From NCBI GenBank assembly GCA_910588845.1, contig CAJURU010000027.1, positions 1 through 39,678 on the forward strand: a stretch of 39,678 nucleotides of DNA, given 5' to 3'. Every line of letters begins with the position of its first letter. Position 1 is the stretch's first letter. Below, in pieces: positions 25,182-33,697 of the stretch. The translations under genes and the position numbers were made by a program. This DNA comes from an uncultured Lachnospiraceae bacterium. GTDB lineage: Bacteria; Bacillota; Clostridia; Lachnospirales; Lachnospiraceae. The notes below the pieces were generated by a model that did not search any database, was not told the origin of the DNA, and saw only the letters and a program-made list of their open reading frames with translations.

Positions 25182-27041
25182 TTACACTTCAATCCTATCT
25201 GCAACAACATTCGTGCCCGGGCCCGCGCCGTTTTCACCGGTTACACGGACTCTCAGCGTATGCTCTCCCGGCTGTAAGTCGTGGGATTGGTAAATCAATA
25301 CCTGATCCTGTTTATTCGCCTGGTACATATTGATTTTCTCCTCTTCCCCGCCGTCAATGGAAAAGCCCGCATAGCCAAGATTATTTCCCTTCTGGCTGTA
25401 GAATTTTACCGAGGCGCCGCGAAATTTGAATTCAAGGGCGGCGTCCGTGGTATCGGACCAGTGGTTATCCCCCTCGTAGCAATTCTCCGTGCCTGTGCCG
25501 GCAGCCCATGTTCCGATATAGTTAAATTGCAGCTCTCCCGTTCCTGTAACTGCATCATTCACCACAGCATAAGCCTTAGGAATGACCTCTCCGCTCTCTA
25601 AGAACTCTTCACATCTCTTACAATATGTATCGCCGGTATATCCGTCTTCCGTGCCGCTTGCTTCCTTCCGGCCTCTGACCTCCCTATCATGCCCCAGGGC
25701 TTCTATAATCGTTCCCTCAGAAATCATTTTCTGGCAATCCGGACAGTAGTAGGCGTCTCTATACCCCGCTTCTGTACAGGTTGCTTCTTTATGTCTTTCC
25801 TGCTTATTTTCATGGCTGCATGAGAAACTAACCGTTTCTGTCCTGGTTTTATGGCATTCCGTACAAGTATACGTCTTTTCTCCATCCTCTTCCTCCGTCG
25901 GCTCTATGGTCACCACTCCCGCGTCCCAGGTGTGCCCCTTTGCCAAAACTGCCTGCCCGTCGGAAATCTTCTCGCCGCAGTCTTTATAGCAGCTATCTCC
26001 GCTGTAGCCATCTTCCTCACATAGCGGCTCTTTCTTATTGACGACAACTTGTTCCTCGTTTTTATGGCTGCAACATACCTCAATGCGGTCCGACACCAGT
26101 ACGCCGCTGACAAGTTCCACCTTCAGCGTGTGCAGACCCGCATCCAACGCTTTATAATCGTTAGAATCAAATGCCAGCCCCTGATTGGGCGTTTCTGTAT
26201 TCATAGAAAGATTATCTGCCGCTTGTTCTCCATCAATGAAGGCCTTTATCTGTGCAGAGCCGCTTTCCGTATAATATTTTACAGACGTGCCATAAAACTT
26301 AAATTCAAGGGACGCTTCCCCCTCATTTTTATCCGCCCAATGTACATCTTTCTTATAGGAGGAATCCTTTACTTTCGAGGCAAATCCATGCGTACAGTTT
26401 TCAGGCTGAGCAACAGCCTCGTAATGCCATCTGCCGCCGTAATTAATCTCTAATGCCTCGGTTCCTTCATCTACGTCATTTACTGCTGCATAAGGGCAGG
26501 ACACTTCTACCCGGTCAACAACGATAAGCCCTTTCGCGGTAATCGTCAGCACATGTTCCCCATAGGGAAGGACGCCGGTGTCATAGAGGAATACGTTATG
26601 TTCCTTTTTCTCTGAGCAAAAGTTCACATCCGGTATAACTTTCCCATCAACAGAAAAATCTGCCGTCTTAAAGTCATCATTTGTCCTTGTATAAAATTTC
26701 AGATTTGTTCCCACGAAGGTAATGATACAGGCAGCCTCATTCCCGAACGTCCAATGGTCGGTGCCCATATAACACCCGGCGCCGCCTTCACTCTGCCCTT
26801 CTCCTGTCCAAGTACCGATGTATTCAATCTGGCAGTACTCTTTCCCTTCATACTCCGCGTCTTTGGTATTCATGTCGTCAAAGACATAAACCTTATCATA
26901 CGGCGCCGCCGCAGGGGAGGCCGTCGCGTCCTCCCCTTTTTCCTGGGCATATACCGTAGTTACATTTCCAACAAAAAGATTCGTACATATTAAAAACAGA
27001 CATAACAATATACTGATTTGCTTCTTCCATTTTCTCTTCAT
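25182..27041 (-). CDS. Secreted non-catalytic protein with three beta-sandwich (sugar-binding-like) modules, truncated
   Basis: 619 aa. Signal peptide (MKRKWKKQISILLCLFLICTN...; cleavage near VYAQ, about 33), then three copies of a beta-sandwich module recognised by GxNHWSD, F.GTxVKYY, FSIDGGEE, YGEHxLxVxVTG and ending VxDRIEV, with two or three Cys-ribbon repeats (CSHxN, GYSGDS, CTEC) between them. No catalytic domain. It stops immediately after the third module's DRIEV, where the next ribbon (CNH...) should begin, which indicates truncation. The modules are shared with the GH2 protein upstream in the same transcript direction (62-base gap). GAGGG lies 10 bases before the ATG. A role in binding the same glycan or the cell surface is inferred. 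Confidence 0.75.
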   Translation of the reverse strand: MKRKWKKQISILLCLFLICTNLFVGNVTTVYAQEKGEDATASPAAAPYDKVYVFDDMNTKDAEYEGKEYCQIEYIGTWTGEGQSEGGAGCYMGTDHWTFGNEAACIITFVGTNLKFYTRTNDDFKTADFSVDGKVIPDVNFCSEKKEHNVFLYDTGVLPYGEHVLTITAKGLIVVDRVEVSCPYAAVNDVDEGTEALEINYGGRWHYEAVAQPENCTHGFASKVKDSSYKKDVHWADKNEGEASLEFKFYGTSVKYYTESGSAQIKAFIDGEQAADNLSMNTETPNQGLAFDSNDYKALDAGLHTLKVELVSGVLVSDRIEVCCSHKNEEQVVVNKKEPLCEEDGYSGDSCYKDCGEKISDGQAVLAKGHTWDAGVVTIEPTEEEDGEKTYTCTECHKTRTETVSFSCSHENKQERHKEATCTEAGYRDAYYCPDCQKMISEGTIIEALGHDREVRGRKEASGTEDGYTGDTYCKRCEEFLESGEVIPKAYAVVNDAVTGTGELQFNYIGTWAAGTGTENCYEGDNHWSDTTDAALEFKFRGASVKFYSQKGNNLGYAGFSIDGGEEEKINMYQANKQDQVLIYQSHDLQPGEHTLRVRVTGENGAGPGTNVVADRIEV

Positions 27042-27103
27042 ATCTTCTACACCCTCTCTTTTTCACGGATGCCCTTAATGCCAGAGCTGCCAAAAACACT
27101 GTT

Positions 27104-30100
27104 TTACTTCTTTATTTTCACCTTTTTCCCTGCGCCGCGCGCCCGGAAAATACTGCTGTAAGATTTCAATTTGCTCTTAGGTACTTTGATCGTCGCTTTC
27201 GTGCCGATACCCTTAAATGCATTGCTGCCGACGGAAGATTTTTTCAGCTTCGTCGTCTTAACCGTAATAGTTTTCAATTTCTTACAGCCGTAGAACGACT
27301 GCTTGCCAATCTTCTTCACTTTGGCTGGAATTGTCATCTTCGTCAGAGCCGTACATTTACCAAAAGCGCTGTTGCCGATAGTTTCTACATTCTTGCCTAT
27401 CGTTACCGTTTTCAGCTTACTGCAGCCATAAAATGCGCTGCTGCCGATGTTCTTAATATTATTTCCAACCGTTATTTTCGTTACTCTCTTATTGTTGCGG
27501 AATGCTTTGTCGGCAACGGCAGTTACCGTATAGACGCCGCCGTTTACAGTTATCTTAGCCGGAACGCTCACAGTTTTCGCCGACTTATTCTGCGGTTTAA
27601 CATAAGATACGGTCCCGGTTATTTTCCCTTTAGAAACCTTCGCCGACAATACCTTATATTCCGCTTTCGAGAAAGCGTCTTTCAGTTTGCTTCCTTTCTT
27701 CGGTACAGCCAGCTTTGCCACAGTCTCCGTCTTTGTTGCTTTGCAGACCGTACAGGTGAAAGTCTTCATTCCCGTCTTGGCCGCCGTGGGCTGCTTTGTA
27801 ATTACCCCTCCGTTCCAACGGTGGCCGGATGCTTTGACTGCCTTTCCCTGGGAAATCTTCCCGCCGCAGTCCAGACAGTATGTATCTCCGCTATATCCTG
27901 TTTTCGTGCAGTCGGCCGCCACCTTATTCCAAAGTTCTGTCCTTTGGTGGCTGCAAGTTTCTTCTCCATCAAATACTTCAATCTTATCCGCTACCACGCA
28001 GCAGTCTGACGCCACAGTATTTTTCTCTCCGGTCACCCGGACTTTCAGCGTGTGGGAACCGGGCGTTAAACCGCCCGCTTCGTACGCCAGCTGTTGATCC
28101 GCTTTGTTCGCCTGGTAAAGATCAACTAACTGCTCCTCCCCATCGTCAATGGAGAAGGCCGCCATACCGATATTTCCCGCCTTTGTGCTGTAATATTTCA
28201 CAGACGTACCCGTAAACTTGAACGTCAGGTAAGCGTCTTTTGTATTGGACCAATAATTATCTCCCTGGTAACAAGCAGCGTCTGTGCTGGGCGTCCAAAC
28301 GCCGGAATAATGAAACTGGAATTCTCCGTCTCCTTGCGTATGGTCGTTCACCACATTCTGCCGGCCTCCCGCGGACACCTCGATCTTGTCTGCATTAAAG
28401 TAGTAGTCTGAGGCCGCGGCGTTCTTCTCTCCGGTCACCCGGACTTTTACTACATGCTCCCCGTACGCTAAGACGCCCGTGTCAAAGAGCAGCGCATTTG
28501 CCTCCCTGTTTGCCGCATAGCAGTCCACATTCGTTTCTGTTCCGCCGTCAAGGGAAAATGCAGCAATTCCATGGTTATTGGCTTTCGCGCCATAATATTT
28601 GAGATTCGTTCCAACAAAACGGATATTGATGGTATCGCCCGCCTGGTTAGAATAATGGTTATCGCCCTGGTGCGCAGTCTTTTCACCGGCATATATCCAG
28701 CCGTCTCCCTGGTAATCGAATTCATAAAGCCCATCCCCTCTCCTGCTGTCATTGACAGCATAAGAGTTTGCAAACTTCAGCGCTGCCGCTCCTGTTGTCT
28801 GCACAGCCGGAACAAGGTTATCCGCAGTAAACGGATTGACGGAAATATCTACAGACGCCGGCTCCAATCCCTCCGAGGTAACTGTAAACTGCGCATTTCC
28901 TACCGAATCACGCTTCGACTGAACCAGAAAAGCAGCTTTTCCGTTCTCCAGTTCCACATTCCGTTCTGAAATCAAAGTAGTTTCTACGCCGCCTGTCTGT
29001 ACAACATTAATCTTATTTGATGCAAACGGCACATGATTTCCCTCTGCGTCCACCGCGGTAACCGATACGCTCGTCATATCCGTTCCATCTGCAGTAAGCG
29101 TGCTATAATCGGCTTCGGCAACAAGACGCACTGCCGCCCCGGGCGTCTTGCGCACAAACTCGCCCGCCTGCTTGCCGTTAATATAACCGACCGCCCTCAC
29201 TTCTCCTTCCGCAAAAGTGATGTCCTTAAATTCATACACCGGATGGGGCAGATTGATATATTTGTTGGGCTTTATCTTCCCTTTCGACGCGCCGTTCACA
29301 AACAGTTCCACTTCGTCGCAATTACTCAAGACATAAATAGAATCCGTGTTGGTTCCCTCTTTTGTCCAGCTGTTTGCAATATAGATTAAGGGAACATCCC
29401 CCGGTTCTTTCTGGGACCTGTAAAGATAAGCAACCGCTTTCTCGTGGCGGAAAATATCATAAAGCCCACTGTAAAATACATGTCCGGTCTTGGTATAATT
29501 GACCTCATTGTCATAGTCGAACATACTCCAGCCAAAGCCGCCTGCCACCTTATCGTTGCGATAGAAATAATCCAAAGGTTCGGCAAAAGAATCAATAAAT
29601 TTGATAGCTTCCCCATCTTTCGCCCAGGAATAGCCGTCTCCCCACCAGTCGTTGGAATGTTCTGTAACCATGTAGGGAATATGGGGCGGATTCTCGGGAT
29701 AGCGGTAATTGACAGTCAGAAGGTCATTGACAACCACGTCATTATCCGGCGTATCGCTGTCCGCAGCTCCCGGCATACCAAATTCCCAACGCACGCCATG
29801 CGTTACCCTTGTAGGGTCCAGTTCCTTAGATATCGCCTCGCACTCGCGGTTAAATGCAAGATTCCCCTTAGAGGAAGATTCATTCGGCCTTGTGCTCCAA
29901 CTGATGATGGAAGGATGGTTACGGTCACGCAGAATCATTTCTTCCAGATTCTTCTTAAAATTGTTTTTCCACTCATCATTGCCCACATGCTGCCATCCTG
30001 GCGGCTCTTCAAACACAAGAAGCCCAATCTCATCACAGCGGTCCAGGAAAGACGGATCCTGTGGATAATGGGAACAGCGCACAGCATTGATGCCGTCTGC

Positions 30101-31189
30101 TTTAATCAGATCAGCATCCCGCTCCTGCAATTTATTGGGCACGGCGCGCCCAATCCAGGACCACTGCTCATGACGGTTAATACCGATAATCTCAATTTTC
30201 TTGCCATTCAGATAGAAACTTCCATCCTCCGGCCCAGTCTTAAATTCCATAAAACGCATACCGAACCTGGTATTGTATGTATCAATAACTGTATTTCCGT
30301 CTTTAATTTTCGTAACAGCCGTATACAGATATGGGTCGTCCACATCCCACAAATGCGGACTGGAAATTGCACTGGTGGTTATCTGCACATTTGTCAATTG
30401 CCCTGCCGGAACATCTGCTTTCTTTGACGCAGAGACAACCGTTTTGCCTTCCCTGTCAAGCACCGTTGTCTCAACCGTATAAGCTTTGCCCTGTTTGGAA
30501 TTGTTCTGAATATCCACGCTGTTAGCTACCACGCCGTTCTCCTCGGTAAGATCCGGAGTGGTGACAAATACCCGCTCCACATAAACGGGTTCTGTGATTG
30601 TCATGGTAACATCCCTGACAATGCCGCCAAACAGGCAGTAATCCACGTTTCCACCTTCTGGCGGAAGCTGGGGCTGCCGCTCAGAATTCACACGTACCGC
30701 AAGTATGTTTTCTCTTCCGTCTGTATATACCTTATCTGTGATATCTACTGAGAATCCGGTATACGCGCCCTTATGGTTTGCCAGCAGTTCGCCATTCAGA
30801 TATACGTCCGCGATTGTGGCAACGCCTTCAAAATCCACCGTGATATTTCTCCCTGTATACTGCCGCGGCAAAGTAAAATGCCTGCGATACCAGGAAACAA
30901 AACGGTAAGAAGCAATCTCGTTCGGAAAATCATTGCCTTTATGCGTCTCTAAAATTGTATTGGCATGGGGCACTGAAACCTTGTCAAAGCCGGAGTCATC
31001 CAGCCTTACCGCCTCACCATTCTCATAATCCATACTGCTGTAGAGCCAATCCGTATTGAAATTCAAAGTCTCCCGCACTTCTGCATTTGCACTGCTCTGT
31101 GCCTGTACCTGAAATGCATCATCTACACAAATGCCTGAGCTAAACAACAGCAAGCCCAATATGATACAGATTATTTTTTTCCATTTCAT
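27104..31189 (-). CDS. Secreted glycoside hydrolase family 2 (beta-galactosidase-like) with accessory modules
   Basis: 1361 aa. Signal peptide (1-31); GH2 sugar-binding domain (about 40-205), Ig-like domain (about 210-325), TIM barrel (about 330-640) with acid/base Glu437 in RPNESS and nucleophile Glu510 in VTEHSND; a DUF4982-like and Ig/invasin-like region (about 640-800; LTADGTDMTSVSVTAVD); two beta-sandwich modules of the GDNYWSN/TSVKYY type (about 820-1090); one Cys-ribbon repeat pair; a linker; and five BspA-type LRR_5 repeats with a basic end. The WSTRPNE sequence differs from the SLGNE of classical LacZ, so the sugar specificity is uncertain (galactoside, glucuronide or other). No LPxTG; the LRR tail is the likely surface-retention module. 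AGGAGG lies 10 bases before the ATG. Confidence 0.9.
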   Translation of the reverse strand: MKWKKIICIILGLLLFSSGICVDDAFQVQAQSSANAEVRETLNFNTDWLYSSMDYENGEAVRLDDSGFDKVSVPHANTILETHKGNDFPNEIASYRFVSWYRRHFTLPRQYTGRNITVDFEGVATIADVYLNGELLANHKGAYTGFSVDITDKVYTDGRENILAVRVNSERQPQLPPEGGNVDYCLFGGIVRDVTMTITEPVYVERVFVTTPDLTEENGVVANSVDIQNNSKQGKAYTVETTVLDREGKTVVSASKKADVPAGQLTNVQITTSAISSPHLWDVDDPYLYTAVTKIKDGNTVIDTYNTRFGMRFMEFKTGPEDGSFYLNGKKIEIIGINRHEQWSWIGRAVPNKLQERDADLIKADGINAVRCSHYPQDPSFLDRCDEIGLLVFEEPPGWQHVGNDEWKNNFKKNLEEMILRDRNHPSIISWSTRPNESSSKGNLAFNRECEAISKELDPTRVTHGVRWEFGMPGAADSDTPDNDVVVNDLLTVNYRYPENPPHIPYMVTEHSNDWWGDGYSWAKDGEAIKFIDSFAEPLDYFYRNDKVAGGFGWSMFDYDNEVNYTKTGHVFYSGLYDIFRHEKAVAYLYRSQKEPGDVPLIYIANSWTKEGTNTDSIYVLSNCDEVELFVNGASKGKIKPNKYINLPHPVYEFKDITFAEGEVRAVGYINGKQAGEFVRKTPGAAVRLVAEADYSTLTADGTDMTSVSVTAVDAEGNHVPFASNKINVVQTGGVETTLISERNVELENGKAAFLVQSKRDSVGNAQFTVTSEGLEPASVDISVNPFTADNLVPAVQTTGAAALKFANSYAVNDSRRGDGLYEFDYQGDGWIYAGEKTAHQGDNHYSNQAGDTINIRFVGTNLKYYGAKANNHGIAAFSLDGGTETNVDCYAANREANALLFDTGVLAYGEHVVKVRVTGEKNAAASDYYFNADKIEVSAGGRQNVVNDHTQGDGEFQFHYSGVWTPSTDAACYQGDNYWSNTKDAYLTFKFTGTSVKYYSTKAGNIGMAAFSIDDGEEQLVDLYQANKADQQLAYEAGGLTPGSHTLKVRVTGEKNTVASDCCVVADKIEVFDGEETCSHQRTELWNKVAADCTKTGYSGDTYCLDCGGKISQGKAVKASGHRWNGGVITKQPTAAKTGMKTFTCTVCKATKTETVAKLAVPKKGSKLKDAFSKAEYKVLSAKVSKGKITGTVSYVKPQNKSAKTVSVPAKITVNGGVYTVTAVADKAFRNNKRVTKITVGNNIKNIGSSAFYGCSKLKTVTIGKNVETIGNSAFGKCTALTKMTIPAKVKKIGKQSFYGCKKLKTITVKTTKLKKSSVGSNAFKGIGTKATIKVPKSKLKSYSSIFRARGAGKKVKIKK

Positions 31190-31538
31190 ATACTCTATTC
31201 CTCCTTTTATGGCTATTGTACAATAATTATATAACTATACCCGTTGTAAGTGTTGTCATTTCTGATAATTTTTTTCTCATTTTCGAGCTAATTACCAACA
31301 ACACTAACAACAGCTATATATTGCACCTTCTTAACAAAGTAAAAAATACCAAAAACCGCCGGACCGGTCTTCGGTTAAAATAATGCCTAAAAGCTGTAAT
31401 TAAACTTTGCCTCTGTTTTCTTTCCGGCTTTATTTTACCAAATACAATGCCATATCAGAAGTTCCCCCTAGTTCACCTGTTATAACCTTTCAGTATATAT
31501 ATCTTACAGCCCCGGCTGCTAAGTACAGACCCAATACC
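31190..31538. other. Intergenic region upstream of the GH2 gene
   Basis: A/T-rich. On the minus strand it contains -10-like hexamers (TATAGT, TATAAT around 31225-31240) but no -35 at a normal distance, so the promoter is not resolved. At 31356-31376 lies a GC-rich interrupted palindrome (ACCG-N2-GGACCGGTC-N2-CGGT) followed on the minus strand by TTTTT; it could be a second terminator of the upstream gene or a regulator site. No gene is supported here. Confidence 0.5.
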
Positions 31539-31717
31539 GAACAAAGTGGGCAAGCCCGCATCAACTCCCCTACCCCTCAATCTTGAGGGGATTGCACACT
31601 TTGCTGCGCCGAGTGCAGTCGCTTTAGCGACTAATACCTCTTGCACGAGTGCGCATTATTATTTTTTATCTTATAGGGAATAGTCGCTCTGCAACTACTT
31701 TCCTATAAGATAAAAAA
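31539..31717 (-). repeat. Dispersed multi-hairpin intergenic repeat, copy A
   Basis: Related to copy B at 36044-36187. Shared blocks on the plus strand: GAACAAAGTGG at the left end, CTCCCCTA, CCTCTTG-ACGAGTGCGCAT-like, TTTTATCTTATAGG and TTTCCTATAAGATAAAAAA at the right end. The two right-hand blocks form a 13-14-base hairpin; between the blocks lie local hairpins whose sequence differs between copies but whose pairing is kept (AGTCGCTTTAGCGACT here). On the minus strand the element begins exactly in the U-tract of the acyltransferase terminator. Confidence 0.75.
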
Positions 31718-31742
31718 GCCTGGGCCGTTAAGCTCAGGCTTT
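31711..31742 (-). terminator. Rho-independent terminator of the membrane acyltransferase gene
   Basis: Minus strand AAAGCCTGAGC...GCCCAGGCTTTTTT; the TGA stop codon lies in the 5' arm. The T-run is also the first base block of repeat copy A. Confidence 0.85.
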
Positions 31743-32864
31743 GTTCCTCTTTATTATTTTTTCTGACAAATAGTTGTATCCCCTTACCATACACTCCGTA
31801 ACCAGAATTGACAGCAAGGCAAGGAGCCAACATTGATAACTCTTAAAACCTTCATAACCATGTAATCCAAGAGCCACGAAATACACTGTTACATGCAGGG
31901 CATAATACTTTGAAATATGTCTGCTGTAATAAAGAAGCTGCCTGGCAATGGGATTCTTGGGTTCACACGGTCTGCCATCCTTTCTGCGAGCTTCTTCTAA
32001 GACGAAAAAGATTATGGCAAAAATGAATATATGCGCAAGGCTTGCTAATACATGCCAGAGATTGGGATGCGTATACGAAACACTGAACACTGCAAACATT
32101 TCCGGCAGATCCAAACCGTATTTTGTAAATACCAATGCCCACCATACGATGGCTATCACAATACTGGGAACCGCCAGCATTTTGTAAAATCTCACTTTAT
32201 CCTTAACGTGCCGCAGTATTTTGCCAAAAACGCTTCCAAACAATGCATAAGACAAAAAATAGAGCGGCGTAAAGGAAACAAAGTCTGCTTCTCCAATCAG
32301 GAGTTTTACTATATACCCGATTACCGGCACGTCTACCGGCGTTCCATAGAGGAAAGGAGCCGCTATGCTAAAAACTGCGCCGATTATCGCATACCCTGCA
32401 ATTTTCATATTCAGCTTCTTTAACAATGCCAATACAAGATATATGATTCCGGTAATAAAAAAGATGTTGGTATATTGAATATACATCTCTAACAGAAACT
32501 TAAAACTCTCTGTCCCGGTTTCTGGCAGTTTTCCTGAAACGAAGGGATAAGGCAGCAGCAGCGCCGCCACATAGGCAAGATTATTCAAATACTGATAGGC
32601 TATCATGCGGACGCCGCCTTTTACAAATTCCGCCGGCGATGCATTCTTGCTATAAACAGTTCCAACTCCCATAACAAAGATGAAAATAGCCGCGCCAGAC
32701 ATCGTTGCAAATATATAAATTCCCTGGATAATGGGATCTTCTGGGGACATTGTTGCCTGAAATGCATGGATTAGATAAATAAACAACATGAAAATGCCCT
32801 TCAAATAATCGAATTCCCTCTGCCTTCCGGTATTAGTCTCTTCCTGTGAAAAAATTGTATTCAT
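31734..32864 (-). CDS. Multi-pass membrane acyltransferase (acyltransferase 3/DUF1624-like)
   Basis: 376 aa with about ten hydrophobic helices. The first helix carries the EFDYLKGIFMLFIYLIHAF signature (Asp, Lys-Gly and His) typical of membrane O-/N-acyltransferases of the acyltransferase 3 and heparan-glucosaminide acetyltransferase-like group. It probably acetylates a surface glycan or lipid-linked sugar; the acceptor is unknown. It is a single gene with its own promoter (32906-32934) and terminator. GGAGAGGATGTAGAAA precedes the ATG. Confidence 0.75.
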   Translation of the reverse strand: MNTIFSQEETNTGRQREFDYLKGIFMLFIYLIHAFQATMSPEDPIIQGIYIFATMSGAAIFIFVMGVGTVYSKNASPAEFVKGGVRMIAYQYLNNLAYVAALLLPYPFVSGKLPETGTESFKFLLEMYIQYTNIFFITGIIYLVLALLKKLNMKIAGYAIIGAVFSIAAPFLYGTPVDVPVIGYIVKLLIGEADFVSFTPLYFLSYALFGSVFGKILRHVKDKVRFYKMLAVPSIVIAIVWWALVFTKYGLDLPEMFAVFSVSYTHPNLWHVLASLAHIFIFAIIFFVLEEARRKDGRPCEPKNPIARQLLYYSRHISKYYALHVTVYFVALGLHGYEGFKSYQCWLLALLSILVTECMVRGYNYLSEKIIKRNKA

Positions 32865-32905
32865 TTTCTACATCCTCTCCGTAATCTCTTTCAATAAGTA
32901 GTATC

Positions 32906-32934
32906 ATTATAAACCATGTCTATCGCAAAGTCTA
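32906..32934 (-). promoter_or_regulatory. Promoter of the membrane acyltransferase gene
   Basis: Minus strand TAGACT (32934-32929), 17 bases, consensus TATAAT (32911-32906). Confidence 0.6.
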
Positions 32935-33014
32935 CCACACTGAGACCTTTTTCTTTAACCTCGGTTCAGAACTTCTATTTCAGAAAATATATATTGTACC
33001 GAAAGTTCTTCATG

Positions 33015-33054
33015 CCAAAATAAGGCCCCCGGCACGCGCAATGTGCCGAGGGCC
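33015..33054 (-). terminator. Rho-independent terminator after the superoxide reductase gene
   Basis: Minus strand GGGCCCTCGGCAC / GTGCCGGGGGCC, 11 pairs with one mismatch and a 7-base loop (33054-33024), then TTATTTT. Confidence 0.8.
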
Positions 33055-33132
33055 CAGATGACGCCACTCCATTATTCGTCTTTTTCTGCTCATCAGCAAA
33101 TGGCATTTCCTGTAAATGATGACGACCTTTTG

Positions 33133-33498
33133 TCAGCAGCCGCCTTTCCAGAGTCCATGCAGGTTGCAGTACTCGTACACGGCAACGGCCTTATCACCGT
33201 CATCTAACGTAAACTCTGCCTCCGGCTTGTCTCCAGGCGAAAGCAGCCGCAGATGGCCGCCCTGTTCCGTTTCCAGGAATATCCACATAATGTAATGCTC
33301 CGGCAGCATCGGATGTTCCAACTCTCCCACTTTAACCTGTACTTTACCGCCTTTATTCGTAATTACCGGGACATGCTTTTCCCCGGAAGCATCGGTGGTA
33401 TTCGCCTTCAATTCCTGAAACACTTTGCCGCCTGCGGATTCTCCGGGCACAATTTCCATAGCTATGCTCTGACATTCGCTACACTTATAAAACTTCAT
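33133..33498 (-). CDS. Superoxide reductase (desulfoferrodoxin family) with an incomplete centre I
   Basis: 121 aa. Reduces superoxide to peroxide without making oxygen, an anaerobe's defence. The catalytic Fe site ligands are all present: His in EKHVPV, two His in HPMLPEHYIMWI, and Cys/His in YCNLHGLW. The N-terminus has the CSEC pair but the second (CC) pair of the desulforedoxin-like centre I is missing (SAGGK at that place), so only the catalytic centre II is expected to bind iron. The start at 33498 (MKFYKCSEC) follows GGAGG by 8 bases; the longer open frame has no ribosome binding site and reads through an inverted repeat. Single gene with its own terminator. Confidence 0.9.
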   Translation of the reverse strand: MKFYKCSECQSIAMEIVPGESAGGKVFQELKANTTDASGEKHVPVITNKGGKVQVKVGELEHPMLPEHYIMWIFLETEQGGHLRLLSPGDKPEAEFTLDDGDKAVAVYEYCNLHGLWKGGC

Positions 33499-33541
33499 GA
33501 TATCTGCCTCCTTTTGTTTATATGCAGCCTTTTGTGTGAAA

Positions 33542-33598
33542 GCTTTGCTATGGAAAACTTCTAAACATTGGCAAATCGAAACCTTCCGATAGCAAAGC
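33542..33598 (-). repeat. Inverted repeat upstream of the superoxide reductase gene
   Basis: GCTTTGCTATGGAA (33542-33555) and TTCCGATAGCAAAGC (33584-33598) form a 14-pair stem with one bulged base and a 28-base loop. It lies 44-100 bases above the start codon, so it may be a regulator site or a leader hairpin. There is no U-tract after it. Confidence 0.55.
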
Positions 33599-33697
33599 CC
33601 AGACAATTTATCGCTGACATAGAAAGTATGCCCCAAAAGTACCTGAGAATTTCATGAAAATGAATGCATGATTAAATTAAATCAATTGTACTTTACA

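Noticed and set aside
25150..25195. Programmed frameshift joining the two halves of the companion surface protein
   Set aside because: No slippery heptamer, a stop in each relevant frame, and a whole ribbon segment is missing, so a deletion is simpler.
29444..30427. Plus-strand open frame of 327 codons inside the GH2 gene
   Set aside because: Antisense to a well-supported catalytic domain; no ribosome binding site and no recognisable domain.
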